The notes under the pieces are model-generated. The model had not been told where the DNA came from. It searched no databases and saw only the letters and a program-made list of their open reading frames with translations. The position numbers and the translations under genes were made by a program. 64,000 nt of DNA from NCBI GenBank assembly GCA_030606485.1, contig JAUWGH010000002.1:1-64000 (forward strand), read 5' to 3'. The stretch is from Promethearchaeota archaeon. Its GTDB lineage: Archaea > Asgardarchaeota > Lokiarchaeia > Sigyniarchaeales > SOKP01. The stretch's first letter is position 1; each line of letters begins with the position of its first letter. Positions 25,763 to 36,523 of the stretch are shown here, in pieces.

Positions 25763-26893
25763 TTATTTCCTTTTATCAAGTTCTTTATACGTATATAACA
25801 ACTCTTTTTGATCTTCAGAAATATTTTTTGGAATCTCAACGATTATTCGGATATAATGATCGCCACGATCCCTGTCATATAAATGAGGAACTCCCCTTTT
25901 CTTAAATCTAAATTCGGTGTTAGATTGTGTTCCAGATGGAATACGTAAATCTTCTTCAACAATTTTTTTATTTTTATGATCAAATGTTTTTACTTTTATT
26001 TTATCTCCTAAAATGGCTGTTATAAAGTCAATATTTACATCCGAATAAATATCATCATTTCTTCTGTAAAAAGTATTCTCTTGCTTTACATTTATCCTAA
26101 TATAGAGTTCTCCTGGGATTGCATCTCGGGTTGGGATATGCCCTGCTCCCTGAACTTTTAAATGAATGCCATCCTCTACTCCAGGCGGAATTGTTATTTT
26201 CAATTTTTTAGATTCAGGTATAACTTTTTCCCCTTTACAAGTTTTACATTTTTTTGTAATGATTTTTCCTTCACCGCCACACTTTGAGCAGGTCGTCTGC
26301 TGGATTATTGTACCCATTATAGTTTGTCTTCTATAAGTCATTTGCCCACTTCCACGACATTGAGGGCAAATTTTAATATTTGAAGGTGATTCTGCTCCGG
26401 TCCCTTCGCATTCATCACATGGAACCATTCTTTCTATTAAAATTTCTTTCTTTTTTCCAAATATTGATTCTTCGAAAGTTATATCTATAGAATCTTCTAT
26501 ATCTCCCCCTCTAACCCTTCTCTTTTGATAGGTTCTTGTTCTTCCTCTCCTTCCAAAACTTCCAAAACCTCCAAATCCAAAATCATCTCCAAAAAAGCTT
26601 CGAAAAATTTCATCAATTCCTGGAATTCCACCAGAAAAAATTTCATCTATGTTTATACTAACGCCATCGAACCCAAATCTATCATATTGGTTTCTTTTTT
26701 TAGGATCTGACAACACTTCATATGCTTCTTGAACCTCTTTAAATTTCTCTACAGCACTGGGATCCGTCTTATTTAAATCCGGGTGATATTTTTTAGCAAG
26801 CCTTCTATAAGATAATTTTATATCATTTTCTGATGCATCTTTGCTAATCCCCAAAACATCATAATAATCTCTTTTTTTCTTTCTGGAACTCAT
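25763..26893 (-). CDS. dnaJ: chaperone DnaJ (Hsp40)
   Basis: DnaJ delivers substrates to DnaK and stimulates its ATPase. All type I domains are present in 376 residues: J domain (8-72, with the HPD of KKYHPDLNK), Gly/Phe-rich linker (about 75-125), four zinc motifs ([32 protein letters not shown] at about 158-225) and the C-terminal substrate-binding domains. It follows dnaK by 172 bases on the same strand, with grpE divergent upstream of dnaK. The system is of bacterial type and was acquired by many mesophilic archaea. Confidence 0.96.
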   Translation of the reverse strand: MSSRKKKRDYYDVLGISKDASENDIKLSYRRLAKKYHPDLNKTDPSAVEKFKEVQEAYEVLSDPKKRNQYDRFGFDGVSINIDEIFSGGIPGIDEIFRSFFGDDFGFGGFGSFGRRGRTRTYQKRRVRGGDIEDSIDITFEESIFGKKKEILIERMVPCDECEGTGAESPSNIKICPQCRGSGQMTYRRQTIMGTIIQQTTCSKCGGEGKIITKKCKTCKGEKVIPESKKLKITIPPGVEDGIHLKVQGAGHIPTRDAIPGELYIRINVKQENTFYRRNDDIYSDVNIDFITAILGDKIKVKTFDHKNKKIVEEDLRIPSGTQSNTEFRFKKRGVPHLYDRDRGDHYIRIIVEIPKNISEDQKELLYTYKELDKRK

Positions 26894-27065
26894 TTTAGTT
26901 GTTATTAATTGCTTTTTTAACTTATTCGATTAACTTATCTGTTATTTATCTAATAAAGAAATAAAACTTATTACTTTTATTAGTTTAATAAAAGGATAAT
27001 AATTAATATTCAAAAATCTCTTTAAAAAAATTATTTAAATAAAAACTAAAAAATTAGAATAGAAC

Positions 27066-29096
27066 TCATTTATCTTCGTCTTCTTCATCCCAATCAACAT
27101 CTACGACTTTCTTTTTATCTTCTTTCTTTTCATCTTCAGGTTTTTTTGTATATTTAGCACCACCAGCTCCTACATCTTGAGGTCCGGCTTGAAAACCTCC
27201 CATTCCCCCCCCAGGCATGCTTCCAGGAAATCCTTGGGCGGCTTTTTGAGCTTGATCAGCTGCTTGTTGATATTGAGTTTGCTGAGCTTGTTGGGCATAA
27301 ATACGTTGAGAAAATCCATGCATTGATGTTTGTAATTTTTCCATACCTTCTTTTATTCTCTGCATGTCATCTGATTTGATATCATCTTGTAGATCTTTTA
27401 TAGCTGCTTCAATATTTTTCTTTTCATCTTCTTGAAGTTTATCTTTATATTCTTCGATCATTTTTTCCGTACTAAAAATTAATGCATCGGCTTGATTTTT
27501 TGTTTGAACCTTTTCCATAATTTCTTTATCTTTTTCTTCATATTTTTTAGCATCTTCAATTTTTTGATTTATTTCTTCTTCACTTAGTCCATGTGCGCCA
27601 GTAATTGTAATTCCAGTTTCCTTTCCTGTCCCTAAATCTTTTGCTTTTACATTAACTATTCCATCTGCATCAATTGAAAAGGTAACTTCAATTTGCGGAA
27701 TCCCTCTTGGAGCAGGAGGAATACCTGTCAAATGAAATTGACCAAGTGGTATATTATCTTTAGCCATGGTTCTTTCACCTTGTAGAACATTGATAGTTAC
27801 TGCTGGTTGATTATTTGCTGCAGTACTAAATATTTGACTTTTATCGGTAGGAATTGTTGTGTTCCTTTCAATTATTTTTGTAAAAACTTCGCCTAATGTT
27901 TCTACACCTAATGATAATGGAGTAACATCCAATAATAATAAATCTCCAATATCACCTGCAATTATACCCCCTTGAATTGCAGCTCCTATTGCAACACATT
28001 CCATTGGATCAACAGAAAGTTCCGGATTTTTTCTAAAAAAGTTTTTAAATCTTTCTTGAACACATGGCATTCTAGTAGGACCACCAACAAGAAGTATTTT
28101 ATTAATATCACCCACAGAAAGCTTCGCATCAGAAACAGCTCTTCGCATTATTGGATCAAGCCTTTTAAGAGTGGGTTCAATCAAACTTTCTAATTTTGCA
28201 CGAGTAAAATCCATTTCTAAATGAAATGGTTCACCTTCTTTTTGAGAAATATAAGGAAGGTCGATTTTTGTGGATAATGTAGTTGATAATTCGATTTTGG
28301 CTTTTTCACCAGCATCTCTAATCCTTATCATGGCTTTACTATCATTTTTCACATCAACTCCGTATTTATTCCTAATTTCTCCAACCATCCAATCAACAAT
28401 GGCATTATCCATATCTGTTCCACCAAGTTGGGTATCTCCGGCAGTAGATAAAACTTCAACCACACCTTCTCCAAATTCCATAATAGTTACATCAAATGTT
28501 CCGCCACCTAAATCTAATACACAAATTTTTAAAAGTTTTCGACTGATTTTATCTAACCCATAAGCCAAACAAGCAGCAGTCGGCTCATTGACCATTCTTA
28601 CAACTTCCAATCCTGCAATTTGACCAGCATTTTTTGTCGCAGTTCTTTGAGCATCATTAAAATATGCTGGAACTGTAATGACTGCTTTTTTAACACTGTG
28701 ACCAAGATATTTTGAGGCGTCGTTTTTAATTTTAGTTAGTATCATCGCTGAAATTTCTTCTGGTGTAAATTCTTTACTATCAGTTCCTACCTTAAGTTTT
28801 GCTTTATATTTAGTACCCATTTTACGCTTAATTGCAGTGATAGTTCCATCTGGATTGGAAACTGCTTGGCGTCTAGCAGGTTCCCCAACTATTTTTTGAC
28901 CATCTTCGGTAAAAGCTACATAAGATGGAAAAGCTTTACCTCCTAAGGTTCGTCCTTCAACAGCTGGTATTATTTCTGGCTTTCCTGTTGGTGTAAGATA
29001 AGCACATGCACTATTTGATGTCCCTAAATCAATCCCTATAATTAATTCTTTCCTTTTAGGTTTATCTTTGCTTTCTGTATCGCTCATAAATCTCAA
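27066..29096 (-). CDS. dnaK: chaperone DnaK (Hsp70)
   Basis: Hsp70 binds unfolded polypeptides in an ATP-controlled cycle with DnaJ and GrpE. The 676-residue protein shows [15 protein letters not shown] (phosphate 1), [35 protein letters not shown] (phosphate 2), [16 protein letters not shown], the [13 protein letters not shown] linker and a substrate-binding domain. The Gly/Met-rich lid ends in an acidic tail ([12 protein letters not shown]). The first codons offer two ATGs (residues 1 and 4), and the second may be the true start. A divergent 365-base region separates it from grpE. Confidence 0.96.
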   Translation of the reverse strand: MRFMSDTESKDKPKRKELIIGIDLGTSNSACAYLTPTGKPEIIPAVEGRTLGGKAFPSYVAFTEDGQKIVGEPARRQAVSNPDGTITAIKRKMGTKYKAKLKVGTDSKEFTPEEISAMILTKIKNDASKYLGHSVKKAVITVPAYFNDAQRTATKNAGQIAGLEVVRMVNEPTAACLAYGLDKISRKLLKICVLDLGGGTFDVTIMEFGEGVVEVLSTAGDTQLGGTDMDNAIVDWMVGEIRNKYGVDVKNDSKAMIRIRDAGEKAKIELSTTLSTKIDLPYISQKEGEPFHLEMDFTRAKLESLIEPTLKRLDPIMRRAVSDAKLSVGDINKILLVGGPTRMPCVQERFKNFFRKNPELSVDPMECVAIGAAIQGGIIAGDIGDLLLLDVTPLSLGVETLGEVFTKIIERNTTIPTDKSQIFSTAANNQPAVTINVLQGERTMAKDNIPLGQFHLTGIPPAPRGIPQIEVTFSIDADGIVNVKAKDLGTGKETGITITGAHGLSEEEINQKIEDAKKYEEKDKEIMEKVQTKNQADALIFSTEKMIEEYKDKLQEDEKKNIEAAIKDLQDDIKSDDMQRIKEGMEKLQTSMHGFSQRIYAQQAQQTQYQQAADQAQKAAQGFPGSMPGGGMGGFQAGPQDVGAGGAKYTKKPEDEKKEDKKKVVDVDWDEEDEDK

Positions 29097-29461
29097 GTTT
29101 AAATTGGAATTTTATACGAATTATATTTTATTTAATTATAAAAACCATTAAGATTAACAATTTATGAAATAAGTAGTAAAGAAAAATTATAAATTTTTAG
29201 ATTTATATTTAAATGATCTCTATGTCAAAATAAAATTTCTTTAAGTGGGTACTTTAATTATTAATATCGTTAATAGATTAAGGAAATTTTCTTTCTAGTC
29301 TTATGAATTTCTTAAAAAAATCCAATAATTTCACGATCCAAAATCCAGAAAACAATAAAAATTAAAATATTATCTTATATTATTAAATTAAAGATCTATT
29401 AAATTGAAATAATGTGTTTTTAAGAATAATATCTAATTCAAAAATTTAAAATGATTATTAA
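29097..29461. other. divergent promoter region between dnaK and grpE
   Basis: A 365-base AT-rich spacer between divergently transcribed chaperone genes. Heat-shock and basal promoters for both must lie here. I do not see a bacterial CIRCE-like inverted repeat or any coding frame. Confidence 0.5.
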
Positions 29462-30190
29462 ATGAAACCAGAGGAAAACAATACTACACCGGATAATGCA
29501 TCAAAAAAGAAAGAAAATGTGGAAAAGACCACAGAAGTGGGAGAAAAATCTGTTGATAAAAAATCTTTAAAAGAAAAAACTCCGCAAGAAACTATTGAAG
29601 AATTAAGATCAGAATTAGATACGAAATTAAAAGAAAAAGATAAATTAATAGAAGATTGGAAAAAAAAATTTATGCTAATGCAGGCTGAATTTGAAAACTA
29701 TCAAAAGCGAATGGAAAAAAATAGAATGCATATTCAAAATATTGAGAGAGCTTCAATTTTAAGAGATTTTTTAAAAATAATGGATTCATTTGAGAAGGCA
29801 ATAGATCACATTGATAATGCCCAAGTATCAAATTTTGAAGATATAAAATCAATTTATAATCAATTATTAAATCAGTTTAAAAGTTATGACGTAGAACAAA
29901 TTCCAACGTCTAAAGGAGACTTATTTGATTATAGGATTCATGAAGCGATTTCACATATTGAAAATGCAGATTTACCCGAAAATTCAATTGTAGATATATT
30001 GCAAACAGGTTGGAAAATGAATAAGGGTATTTTACGGTATTCGAAAGTTATTATTTCCAAAATTCCTAAAGAACCTGAACCTGAACAAGATATAGATAAA
30101 AAAGAGAAAGAGGAGAAAAAAGAACAAAATCTGGTTAGTCAAAATGAGGATAATAATGAAAAAATTAATAGTAATAAAAATACTAACTAA
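29462..30190 (+). CDS. grpE: nucleotide exchange factor GrpE
   Basis: GrpE releases ADP from DnaK as a homodimer. The 242-residue protein has a charged, disordered N-terminus (1-45) and a long coiled coil (about 46-110, including MQAEFENYQKRMEKNR). The DnaK-contacting beta domain (about 140-200) contains the family line DYRIHEAISHIENADLPENS followed by GWKMNKGILRYSKVIIS. A Lys/Glu/Asn-rich tail follows. It is divergent from dnaK and is followed after 39 bases by a small zinc protein in the same direction. Confidence 0.95.
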   Translation: MKPEENNTTPDNASKKKENVEKTTEVGEKSVDKKSLKEKTPQETIEELRSELDTKLKEKDKLIEDWKKKFMLMQAEFENYQKRMEKNRMHIQNIERASILRDFLKIMDSFEKAIDHIDNAQVSNFEDIKSIYNQLLNQFKSYDVEQIPTSKGDLFDYRIHEAISHIENADLPENSIVDILQTGWKMNKGILRYSKVIISKIPKEPEPEQDIDKKEKEEKKEQNLVSQNEDNNEKINSNKNTN

Positions 30191-30229
30191 GGTAATATAT
30201 TTAATTTAATAATATTTGAGGAATAAAAT

Positions 30230-30478
30230 TTGAGCGATGAGCCACAGTTTCCCCCGATTCCAAGTTTAGGAGATGCATTAATTCGGAAAAAAAAGATGGT
30301 AGAGAATAAATACTCCATTATAAAATGTAAATCATGTAAAGTAAAAAATGAAAGATTATTTCAAGAGGGAGATTATGTTTTTAAGAAATTCACTGATGAA
30401 ATATGCTCTTCTTGCAAAGTAAAAACTCTCTATATTTGTGAAATATTCTCAGAATGGAAAATACCTAAGAAAGAATGA
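30230..30478 (+). CDS. small double-CxxC zinc protein
   Basis: The 82-residue protein starts with TTG after a GAGGAAT sequence. It has two CxxC pairs (CKSCKVK about 34-37 and CSSCKVK about 63-66), a probable zinc ribbon, and ends KIPKKE with a TGA stop. The Pro-rich start (FPPIPSLGDAL) may be a docking peptide. Its position behind grpE suggests a link to protein quality control, but nothing proves it. Confidence 0.7.
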   Translation: MSDEPQFPPIPSLGDALIRKKKMVENKYSIIKCKSCKVKNERLFQEGDYVFKKFTDEICSSCKVKTLYICEIFSEWKIPKKE

Positions 30479-30515
30479 ATTTGGAATAAAAATATTTAAA
30501 TTAAATTAATTCTTT

Positions 30516-30917
30516 TTATCGCTTTAAATTTGACTTAATAAATTCAACAATTTTTTGTAGCGGAGTTCCTGGACCAAAAAAGCCAGTAAGCCCATTTTCT
30601 TGAAGAAATGGGATATCTTTTTTTGGTATTATACCTCCAACGACAACTAAAACATCATCAATATTATTTTCTTTTAATAATTTCATAATCATTGGACAGA
30701 GAGTATTATGCGCTCCAGATAAAAGGCTTAGAGCTAAAACATCGGGATCTTCTTGCATTACAGCGTTTACAATGTCTTCTGGCGTTTGATGTAAGCCTGT
30801 ATAAATCACTTCCATTCCTGCATCTCGTAACGCACGCGCTACAACTTTTATACCTCTATCATGCCCATCCAGACCAGGTTTTGTAGCAATAATCTTAATT
30901 CTTCTGTTTTCACTCAT
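30516..30917 (-). CDS. mcmA2: methylmalonyl-CoA mutase, B12-binding small subunit
   Basis: The 133-residue protein is the cobalamin-binding domain of methylmalonyl-CoA mutase, which in archaea is often a separate chain. The base-off/His-on motif DxHxxG appears as KPGLDGHDRG (His about 18), followed by SLLSGAHNTL and the GGIIPKKDIPFL strand-loop. It lies 32 bases downstream of the catalytic subunit. Together they interconvert succinyl-CoA and (R)-methylmalonyl-CoA in propionate or odd-chain metabolism. Confidence 0.94.
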   Translation of the reverse strand: MSENRRIKIIATKPGLDGHDRGIKVVARALRDAGMEVIYTGLHQTPEDIVNAVMQEDPDVLALSLLSGAHNTLCPMIMKLLKENNIDDVLVVVGGIIPKKDIPFLQENGLTGFFGPGTPLQKIVEFIKSNLKR

Positions 30918-30949
30918 TTTTTTATCATTTCTAATAATTTTTTCTCCTA

Positions 30950-32620
30950 TTATATTATTTGTTGCTCTTTATAGACTCCAAAAACTTCTTTTAGTGCTCC
31001 AATAATTTCTCCAACAGATGTATATTCTTTAACTGCATCTAAAATGTATGGAATCAAATTTTCTGTTCCTTTTGCTGCTTCTTTCAATTTTACTAATAAC
31101 ATATTTACTCTCTCGTTATCTCTGGTTTTCTTGATTTCATTTAACCTATTAATTTGGTGTTCAGAAACAGCTTCTTCAATGTCTAATAAGTCAGGTAATT
31201 CAAATATTTCTGATTGGAATTTATTAACCCCAATAATAAATCTTTTATTAGTATCAATTTCCCTCTGGTATTTATAGGCTGCATTTGCAATTTCTGTCTG
31301 AAAGAAGTTTTTATGGATTGCGGGAATTACACCTCCCAATTTTTCAATCCTTTTAAAATATTCTTCAGCTTGTTGTTCCATTTTATCAGTAAGCCATTCA
31401 ATATAATAAGAGCCAGATAAAGGATCAACCGTATCTGCAACCCCAGATTCATAAGCAATTATTTGCTGAGTTCTTAAAGCAATTTTAGCAGCTTTCTCTG
31501 TAGGTAAACACAGGGCCTCATCAAATGAGTTTGTGTGAAGTGATTGTGTTCCTCCCAAAACTGCAGCTAACCCTTGTAAAGTAACTCTAACTATATTATT
31601 TTCTGGTTCCTGAGCGGTTAAAGAAACTCCTGCAGTCTGAGTATGAAATCTTAATCTAATGGACTCTTTTTTCTTAGCATTGTACTTATCACGCATGTGT
31701 TTTGCCCATATCCGACGTGCTGCTCTATATTTACAAACCTCCTCAAAAAAGTTATTATGACTATTAAAGAAAAAAGATAATCTCGGGGCAAAGTCGTCTA
31801 TATTTAACCCCCTTTCTATTGCTGCTTCTACATATGCAAATCCATCTGCAAGGGTAAATGCTAATTCCTGAACTGCTGTAGAACCAGCTTCTCTAATATG
31901 ATACCCACTAATACTTATAGTATACCATTGTGGCACATATTTTGTGCAATATTCGATCGTATCGATAATAAGTCTCATTGATGGTTCTGGAGGAAAAATC
32001 CACGATTTTTGTGCAATATATTCCTTTAAAATATCATTTTGAATTGTTCCTCTTAATTTCTCGGGAGGGATACCCTGCTTCTCTGCAACAGCAATATACA
32101 TAGAAAGTAAAATTGATGCTGGGGCATTTATAGTCATTGATGTAGATATCTTTGATAAATCTATACCATCAAAAAGGATTTCCATGTCTTTAAGGGTATC
32201 GATTGCAACACCTTCTTTTCCAACTTCTCCTAATGCCCTCTTATCGCTTGCTTCATACCCATATATCGTATGTAAACTAAACGCTACACTTAAACCCGTT
32301 TGACCATGGCCTATTAAGAATTTATAGCGTTTGTTTGTTTGTTCTGCGGTTCCCATCCCAGCAAATTGACGCATCGTCCAAAATTGACCCCTATACATTG
32401 ATGGATATGCCCCTCTTGTAAAAGGAAATTGCCCAGGGAAGCCCAATTCTTCTATATATTCTCTTCCTTTTAAATCTAAAGGAGTATAAAGTCCTTTTAT
32501 CTCAATATCAGATAAATTTTTAAACTGTGTCTGTCGCATTTCTTTACCTTTAATGGATTTTTCTAATACATTTTCTTCCCATTTCGTTAATTCTTTAAAA
32601 AAATCATCAAGTTCGGTCAA
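30950..32620 (-). CDS. mcmA1: methylmalonyl-CoA mutase, catalytic large subunit
   Basis: The 556-residue chain is the TIM-barrel substrate domain. Landmarks are FPFTRGAYPSMYRGQFWTMR with the substrate-binding Tyr/Arg, GIDLSKISTSMTINAPASIL, the SISGYHIREAGSTAVQELAF segment with the active-site His, and RFHTQTAGVSLTAQEPENNI. It lacks the B12 domain, which is the next gene. Epimerase and MeaB-like chaperone genes are not in the window. A cytoplasmic part of propionyl-CoA/succinyl-CoA conversion. Confidence 0.95.
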   Translation of the reverse strand: MTELDDFFKELTKWEENVLEKSIKGKEMRQTQFKNLSDIEIKGLYTPLDLKGREYIEELGFPGQFPFTRGAYPSMYRGQFWTMRQFAGMGTAEQTNKRYKFLIGHGQTGLSVAFSLHTIYGYEASDKRALGEVGKEGVAIDTLKDMEILFDGIDLSKISTSMTINAPASILLSMYIAVAEKQGIPPEKLRGTIQNDILKEYIAQKSWIFPPEPSMRLIIDTIEYCTKYVPQWYTISISGYHIREAGSTAVQELAFTLADGFAYVEAAIERGLNIDDFAPRLSFFFNSHNNFFEEVCKYRAARRIWAKHMRDKYNAKKKESIRLRFHTQTAGVSLTAQEPENNIVRVTLQGLAAVLGGTQSLHTNSFDEALCLPTEKAAKIALRTQQIIAYESGVADTVDPLSGSYYIEWLTDKMEQQAEEYFKRIEKLGGVIPAIHKNFFQTEIANAAYKYQREIDTNKRFIIGVNKFQSEIFELPDLLDIEEAVSEHQINRLNEIKKTRDNERVNMLLVKLKEAAKGTENLIPYILDAVKEYTSVGEIIGALKEVFGVYKEQQII

Positions 32621-32750
32621 AATAATTAACTCTATATTAATATATTTAAATAAATTATAATCTGACTTATTTAATTATAATTAATTAATTCTTTATAAAA
32701 ATTCTTTACTTTAAATTAATTCTTATTAAATCAAAAATATTTTAACTCCG

Positions 32751-33896
32751 TTAATTTCCACTAATTAAGCGATATGCTTCTGTAATTGCACTACAGGCTC
32801 CACATCTTACGCAACCAGCCTTATTTTTTAATGGATTTACATTAAATTTTTTCATTAATTTAGCTGTGTGTTTAAAAATATTTAATACCATTAGAGGGTT
32901 ACAAATGGGCACTTTAAATTTGGATTGTGGAATCGGTCTAACAGGTGTTATGAATGGAATTACCCCCAATCTTACGATTCTTTCAAGTTTATTCGAGAAT
33001 TCTTCTGTGGATTCTCCAAAACCTATTAAAATGAAAGAATTTACTTGATTTTTTCCAAAAATTTCAAGTGCATGAATCCAATTCTTTTCATATACATCAT
33101 AACTAGTTCTTGATTTACCTGGGCAAATAACTTTTCTAATAGAATCATCAAGTATTTCAATATGAATTCCTATTGTATCAGCTCCAGCTTCTTTCAACAT
33201 ACTTATATACTCAAGATTCTCCACAGCTTCTATTTGGACATGAATAGGAATATCTGGAAACTCTTTTTTACTCTCTTCTAGTATATTTATATATTTTAAT
33301 ACACCTTTATCGATTGATGATGTGGTTCCTGTGGTTAATAGTAAATGTTTGAACCCTTCTCCATTTTTAGCTGCATTTATTACTTCAATTAGTTGTTTTG
33401 AAGTTTTTTCTTCTATAGTATCACCTCTTGCTAAACTTAATTCGATACCACAAAACTGACATTTACTTCCATTTTCCCAATAACAGCATCTCTGATAAAT
33501 AGTTGTAGCTAGACAATCAAGCCCATGTATTAAAGCAATTTTTTCCATGGGAATGTCATCTGTTGTAGTCATATTATAATAATTTGGATAAGTAACTAAT
33601 TTTAAATTAGCGAAAACTGAATTTTTTGATTTATCAGATATTTCAAAATAACCATCCTTCTCATTTTTCAACACAAAATTAGTTTCTTTATTATTATGCC
33701 ATAATGGAACATTTACAATAGTTTTATTATCATCAAATGTAAAATATCGCCCCCCTAAAGGACCCGCTCCTCCTTTTCTTCCTTCTTTAAATGGAATTCC
33801 TCTGGATTTATATGTATCTATAAATCTCTCATCAAGATTTACTCCTTTACAGAGAAGTTCCGTTTTAATCTCTAATATCCTTTTTAATTTCAGCAT
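32751..33896 (-). CDS. radical SAM protein with unusual cluster spacing
   Basis: The 381-residue protein carries cysteines as CCYWENGSKCQFCG (about 137-149). The [4Fe-4S] motif is therefore C-x7-C-x2-C or similar instead of the canonical C-x3-C-x2-C, which recalls the MSMEG_0568 family. A radical SAM barrel follows (LLLTTGTTSSIDKG, IQIEAVENLEYI-like, DTIGIHIEILDD). The C-terminus has a further Cys group, AGCVRCGACSA, that may hold an auxiliary cluster. It lies 130 bases upstream of mcmA1 on the same strand. The substrate is unknown. Confidence 0.8.
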   Translation of the reverse strand: MLKLKRILEIKTELLCKGVNLDERFIDTYKSRGIPFKEGRKGGAGPLGGRYFTFDDNKTIVNVPLWHNNKETNFVLKNEKDGYFEISDKSKNSVFANLKLVTYPNYYNMTTTDDIPMEKIALIHGLDCLATTIYQRCCYWENGSKCQFCGIELSLARGDTIEEKTSKQLIEVINAAKNGEGFKHLLLTTGTTSSIDKGVLKYINILEESKKEFPDIPIHVQIEAVENLEYISMLKEAGADTIGIHIEILDDSIRKVICPGKSRTSYDVYEKNWIHALEIFGKNQVNSFILIGFGESTEEFSNKLERIVRLGVIPFITPVRPIPQSKFKVPICNPLMVLNIFKHTAKLMKKFNVNPLKNKAGCVRCGACSAITEAYRLISGN

Positions 33897-34068
33897 ATTA
33901 TTTTATAAAATTTTTTAAATTAATTTATGAATATTTAAGAGAATCATTCATTTTTTAAGAAATTTTATTGAAATTTAAATCACATTCCTTTAAACCATAA
34001 GATAATAAAGAATATAAGTTATGAAAGGTTTTTAATCTCAATTTGGTAATATTAGAAAGTGATTTTTA

Positions 34069-34722
34069 ATGGCTTCAAAGAGACCATGGCATTGCTATTC
34101 AAAAATTAAAGGACCTGCCTTCCAGCGGAAGAGAAGTAGGTCTCATCGACGAGAATATGCTCGAGGCGGAGCGGATTCAAAACTAAGATTTTTTCAAGGT
34201 GGATTAAATCTTAAAGAGAAGAAAAGAGAAGAATATGATCTTGTTGTTGGACTAAAGGCGGAAAAAAATGTGCAAATTAGTCATTACGCCTTAGAAGCGT
34301 TAAGAATCACAATTAATAGTATGCTTCAGAAAAAAATAGGACGTCAAAATTACCATTTAACAATTCGAGTAAAACCTTTCCAAGTTATCAGAGAAAACAG
34401 ACAACTCAACTTCGCGGGAGCTGACAGGATCCAGAGCGGGATGCGTAATAGCTTCGGAAAATCGATAGGAAAGGCTGCACGGGTAAGGGCGGGGAAGATC
34501 ATATGCGAGGTGTGTTGTAATTTTAAAGATTTACCTTTGGTAAAAGATCGATTAAGAATTGCAAACATCAAGATGCCCTGCAAGTGCCGGACCGTAGTGC
34601 TACATTACGCTGATGATACTATTTTGAAGAGAACGGGATTATCTTTTTACGATGAGAAGAAGAGAAAAATAATTAGTCCATTTGAACTGGAAGAAAGGAC
34701 CTTATTGAAAGTAAAAACCTAA
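34069..34722 (+). CDS. rpl10e: 50S ribosomal protein L10e (uL16)
   Basis: The archaeal/eukaryotic L10e (uL16) sits near the peptidyl-transferase and factor-binding centre of the large subunit. The 217-residue protein starts MASKRPWHCYSKIKGPAF. It has the basic N-terminal SRRYARGG-like region (RSHRREYARGG), the conserved HYALEALRITINSMLQK helix and GADRIQSGMRNSFGKSIGKA. The length is slightly above the archaeal norm. The gene is monocistronic, with a higher GC content than its neighbours, as expected for a highly expressed gene. Confidence 0.95.
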   Translation: MASKRPWHCYSKIKGPAFQRKRSRSHRREYARGGADSKLRFFQGGLNLKEKKREEYDLVVGLKAEKNVQISHYALEALRITINSMLQKKIGRQNYHLTIRVKPFQVIRENRQLNFAGADRIQSGMRNSFGKSIGKAARVRAGKIICEVCCNFKDLPLVKDRLRIANIKMPCKCRTVVLHYADDTILKRTGLSFYDEKKRKIISPFELEERTLLKVKT

Positions 34723-34830
34723 AAAAGTTATTAACCTTCTTTTTTTAACTTCACATTCCAGACAGAATGATTAGCGAGAAAAATAATTAAAATCCAATAA
34801 ATAAAAAATGATTTTGCAAAATAGCAAAAA

Positions 34831-35757
34831 TTACCTGAAATTAAACAATTTTCTCGTTTTATCAACTGTACTGGAATCAAATTTCTTAAATAAGGCATAA
34901 GCAGCAATTGGCACGACACATCCACAATTGTCACATAAAAGTGGTGAATTTCCCATGACACAAAACTTTTGTTTTCCATCTGGATAGAAACTTTTTACTT
35001 GACCAGTTTTAAATATGCAATGTGGCACAAATTCTTTTGACAGGTATACTTCTAACATTTTTTTGGAATAACAAATAAAATTTCCGTATTCACGCATTAC
35101 TTTTAAAATGTCTTTTATTGTCTTTTTTAATATATTACCTTTTAATAAAAGTGGGCTGTCAGGATAGTCGGTATAGAATAGAAAGATTAATCCAGAAGCA
35201 CCATTATCGTGAGCAATCTTAACAATATCTTCAATTTCCTTATAATTTAATGTCATGATGGTTGATATAACGACTGGATTGTTCTCCCGAATATTTTGTA
35301 TGACTTTATCAAAAACCCTTGCACCTCTTATCTTATCATGAGTTTCCTTGGTACCATCTATACTTACCCAGTATTTCGGTTGTTTATATCCATTAAATCG
35401 AGGTAATTTTATAACTCCATTTGATACAACCTGAACTGAGGGAAAAATTTTAATCGCTTCTTTTATAACATCCATTCTTAAAGTAGGTTCTCCACCGGTT
35501 AAAACAGCTATTTTTGTTCCTAAATTTCTATGGTATTTAAAAACCTTAATCCATTCTTCGTCCGATAATTCCGTTCTTTTATTTTTTAATTCCGTTGTTG
35601 ATGAGAAAAAATAACAATGCTTACATTTTAAGTTACATTGCCAAGTTAAATCATAATTCACATATAACGGAACATTTCTTACTATTGACTGTAAAAATGA
35701 TGGACCCATGGAAACAAAACTTATTATATTTTTCACGGTAAGTAGTCCCATAATCAA
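34831..35757 (-). CDS. radical SAM protein
   Basis: The 308-residue protein has the canonical C-x3-C-x2-C motif (TWQCNLKCKHCYF, about 40-47), a GGEP SAM-binding loop (VLTGGEPTLRMD) and SIDGTKETHDKIRG, typical of peptide- or heme-modifying radical SAM enzymes. A C-terminal Cys set (PHCIFKTG, FCVMGNSPLLCDNCGCV) resembles a SPASM/twitch auxiliary-cluster region. No precursor peptide gene is evident beside it. The substrate is unknown. It converges on L10e. Confidence 0.88.
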   Translation of the reverse strand: MIMGLLTVKNIISFVSMGPSFLQSIVRNVPLYVNYDLTWQCNLKCKHCYFFSSTTELKNKRTELSDEEWIKVFKYHRNLGTKIAVLTGGEPTLRMDVIKEAIKIFPSVQVVSNGVIKLPRFNGYKQPKYWVSIDGTKETHDKIRGARVFDKVIQNIRENNPVVISTIMTLNYKEIEDIVKIAHDNGASGLIFLFYTDYPDSPLLLKGNILKKTIKDILKVMREYGNFICYSKKMLEVYLSKEFVPHCIFKTGQVKSFYPDGKQKFCVMGNSPLLCDNCGCVVPIAAYALFKKFDSSTVDKTRKLFNFR

Positions 35758-35981
35758 TATAAGATTCGTTGTTTTAAAAATAAGTTTTAAAATATAATCA
35801 ATTATTGCTTATTTTTTGTTCCCATAATTTGTTTTGATTTTATTAATTAATTTCTCAGCATGAACTTTCACGTATTGCTTATCTTAAATTTTTCTACTCA
35901 ATCTCATTCTTGAACAAATGTAAGCGATTAATATTTTTAAAAAAAGAAAAATAGTAAATATAAAATAGTGAAATAAAACTA

Positions 35982-36521
35982 TTATTCATTTAATTCAATG
36001 ATTGCATGTCCTGGGGCTGCAACTCTTTCTCTATAAGTTAAAGTTCCCTCGTCAACTTCTTTAGTTTTAACCAGACCTCTAGCAATATCTTTTTCTGAAA
36101 TGTATCCTCTTTCCCCAGCCTCAAATTTTTTTATAACATTTTTATCTTTTTTAATTTCTACAGGTGTTATTGTTGTTTGTTTAATATCTAAAAAAACCCT
36201 TTTATCCTCAATTTTTGTCACAGTTCCTTCTGTAATGAGAGTATCACCACAACGAACCATTCCTCTCATTTCAATCCCAAGTTCGATTATTTTTCCATCT
36301 TCTCCAACAAAGTCCTCCAACATTTTTATTATAAACCCAGAACTAAATAATCCATGAGCAATCACTCCTTTTAATCCAGCTCTTTCCGCAATAGCATCTG
36401 TTGTATGAATCGGATTTGTATCTCCTGAGGCTTTTGCATATCTTCTTAATAATTCTCTGTTTATTTGATCAAACTCAGAGCGAATAACTTGACCAACCTT
36501 TATATCTGAAATTTTTGGCAT
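35982..36521 (-). CDS. MaoC-type (R)-hydratase/dehydratase, catalytic subunit
   Basis: The 179-residue hot-dog-fold protein contains the (R)-specific hydratase motif: ASGDTNPIHTTDAIAERAGL followed by AHGLFSSGF. The catalytic Asp and His lie near residues 34-39. Such enzymes hydrate trans-2-enoyl-CoA to (R)-3-hydroxyacyl-CoA or the reverse. It starts two bases after the companion gene, so the pair is probably a heterodimer like mycobacterial HadA/HadB, acting in fatty-acid or lipid metabolism. Confidence 0.88.
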   Translation of the reverse strand: MPKISDIKVGQVIRSEFDQINRELLRRYAKASGDTNPIHTTDAIAERAGLKGVIAHGLFSSGFIIKMLEDFVGEDGKIIELGIEMRGMVRCGDTLITEGTVTKIEDKRVFLDIKQTTITPVEIKKDKNVIKKFEAGERGYISEKDIARGLVKTKEVDEGTLTYRERVAAPGHAIIELNE

Positions 36522-36523
36522 TT

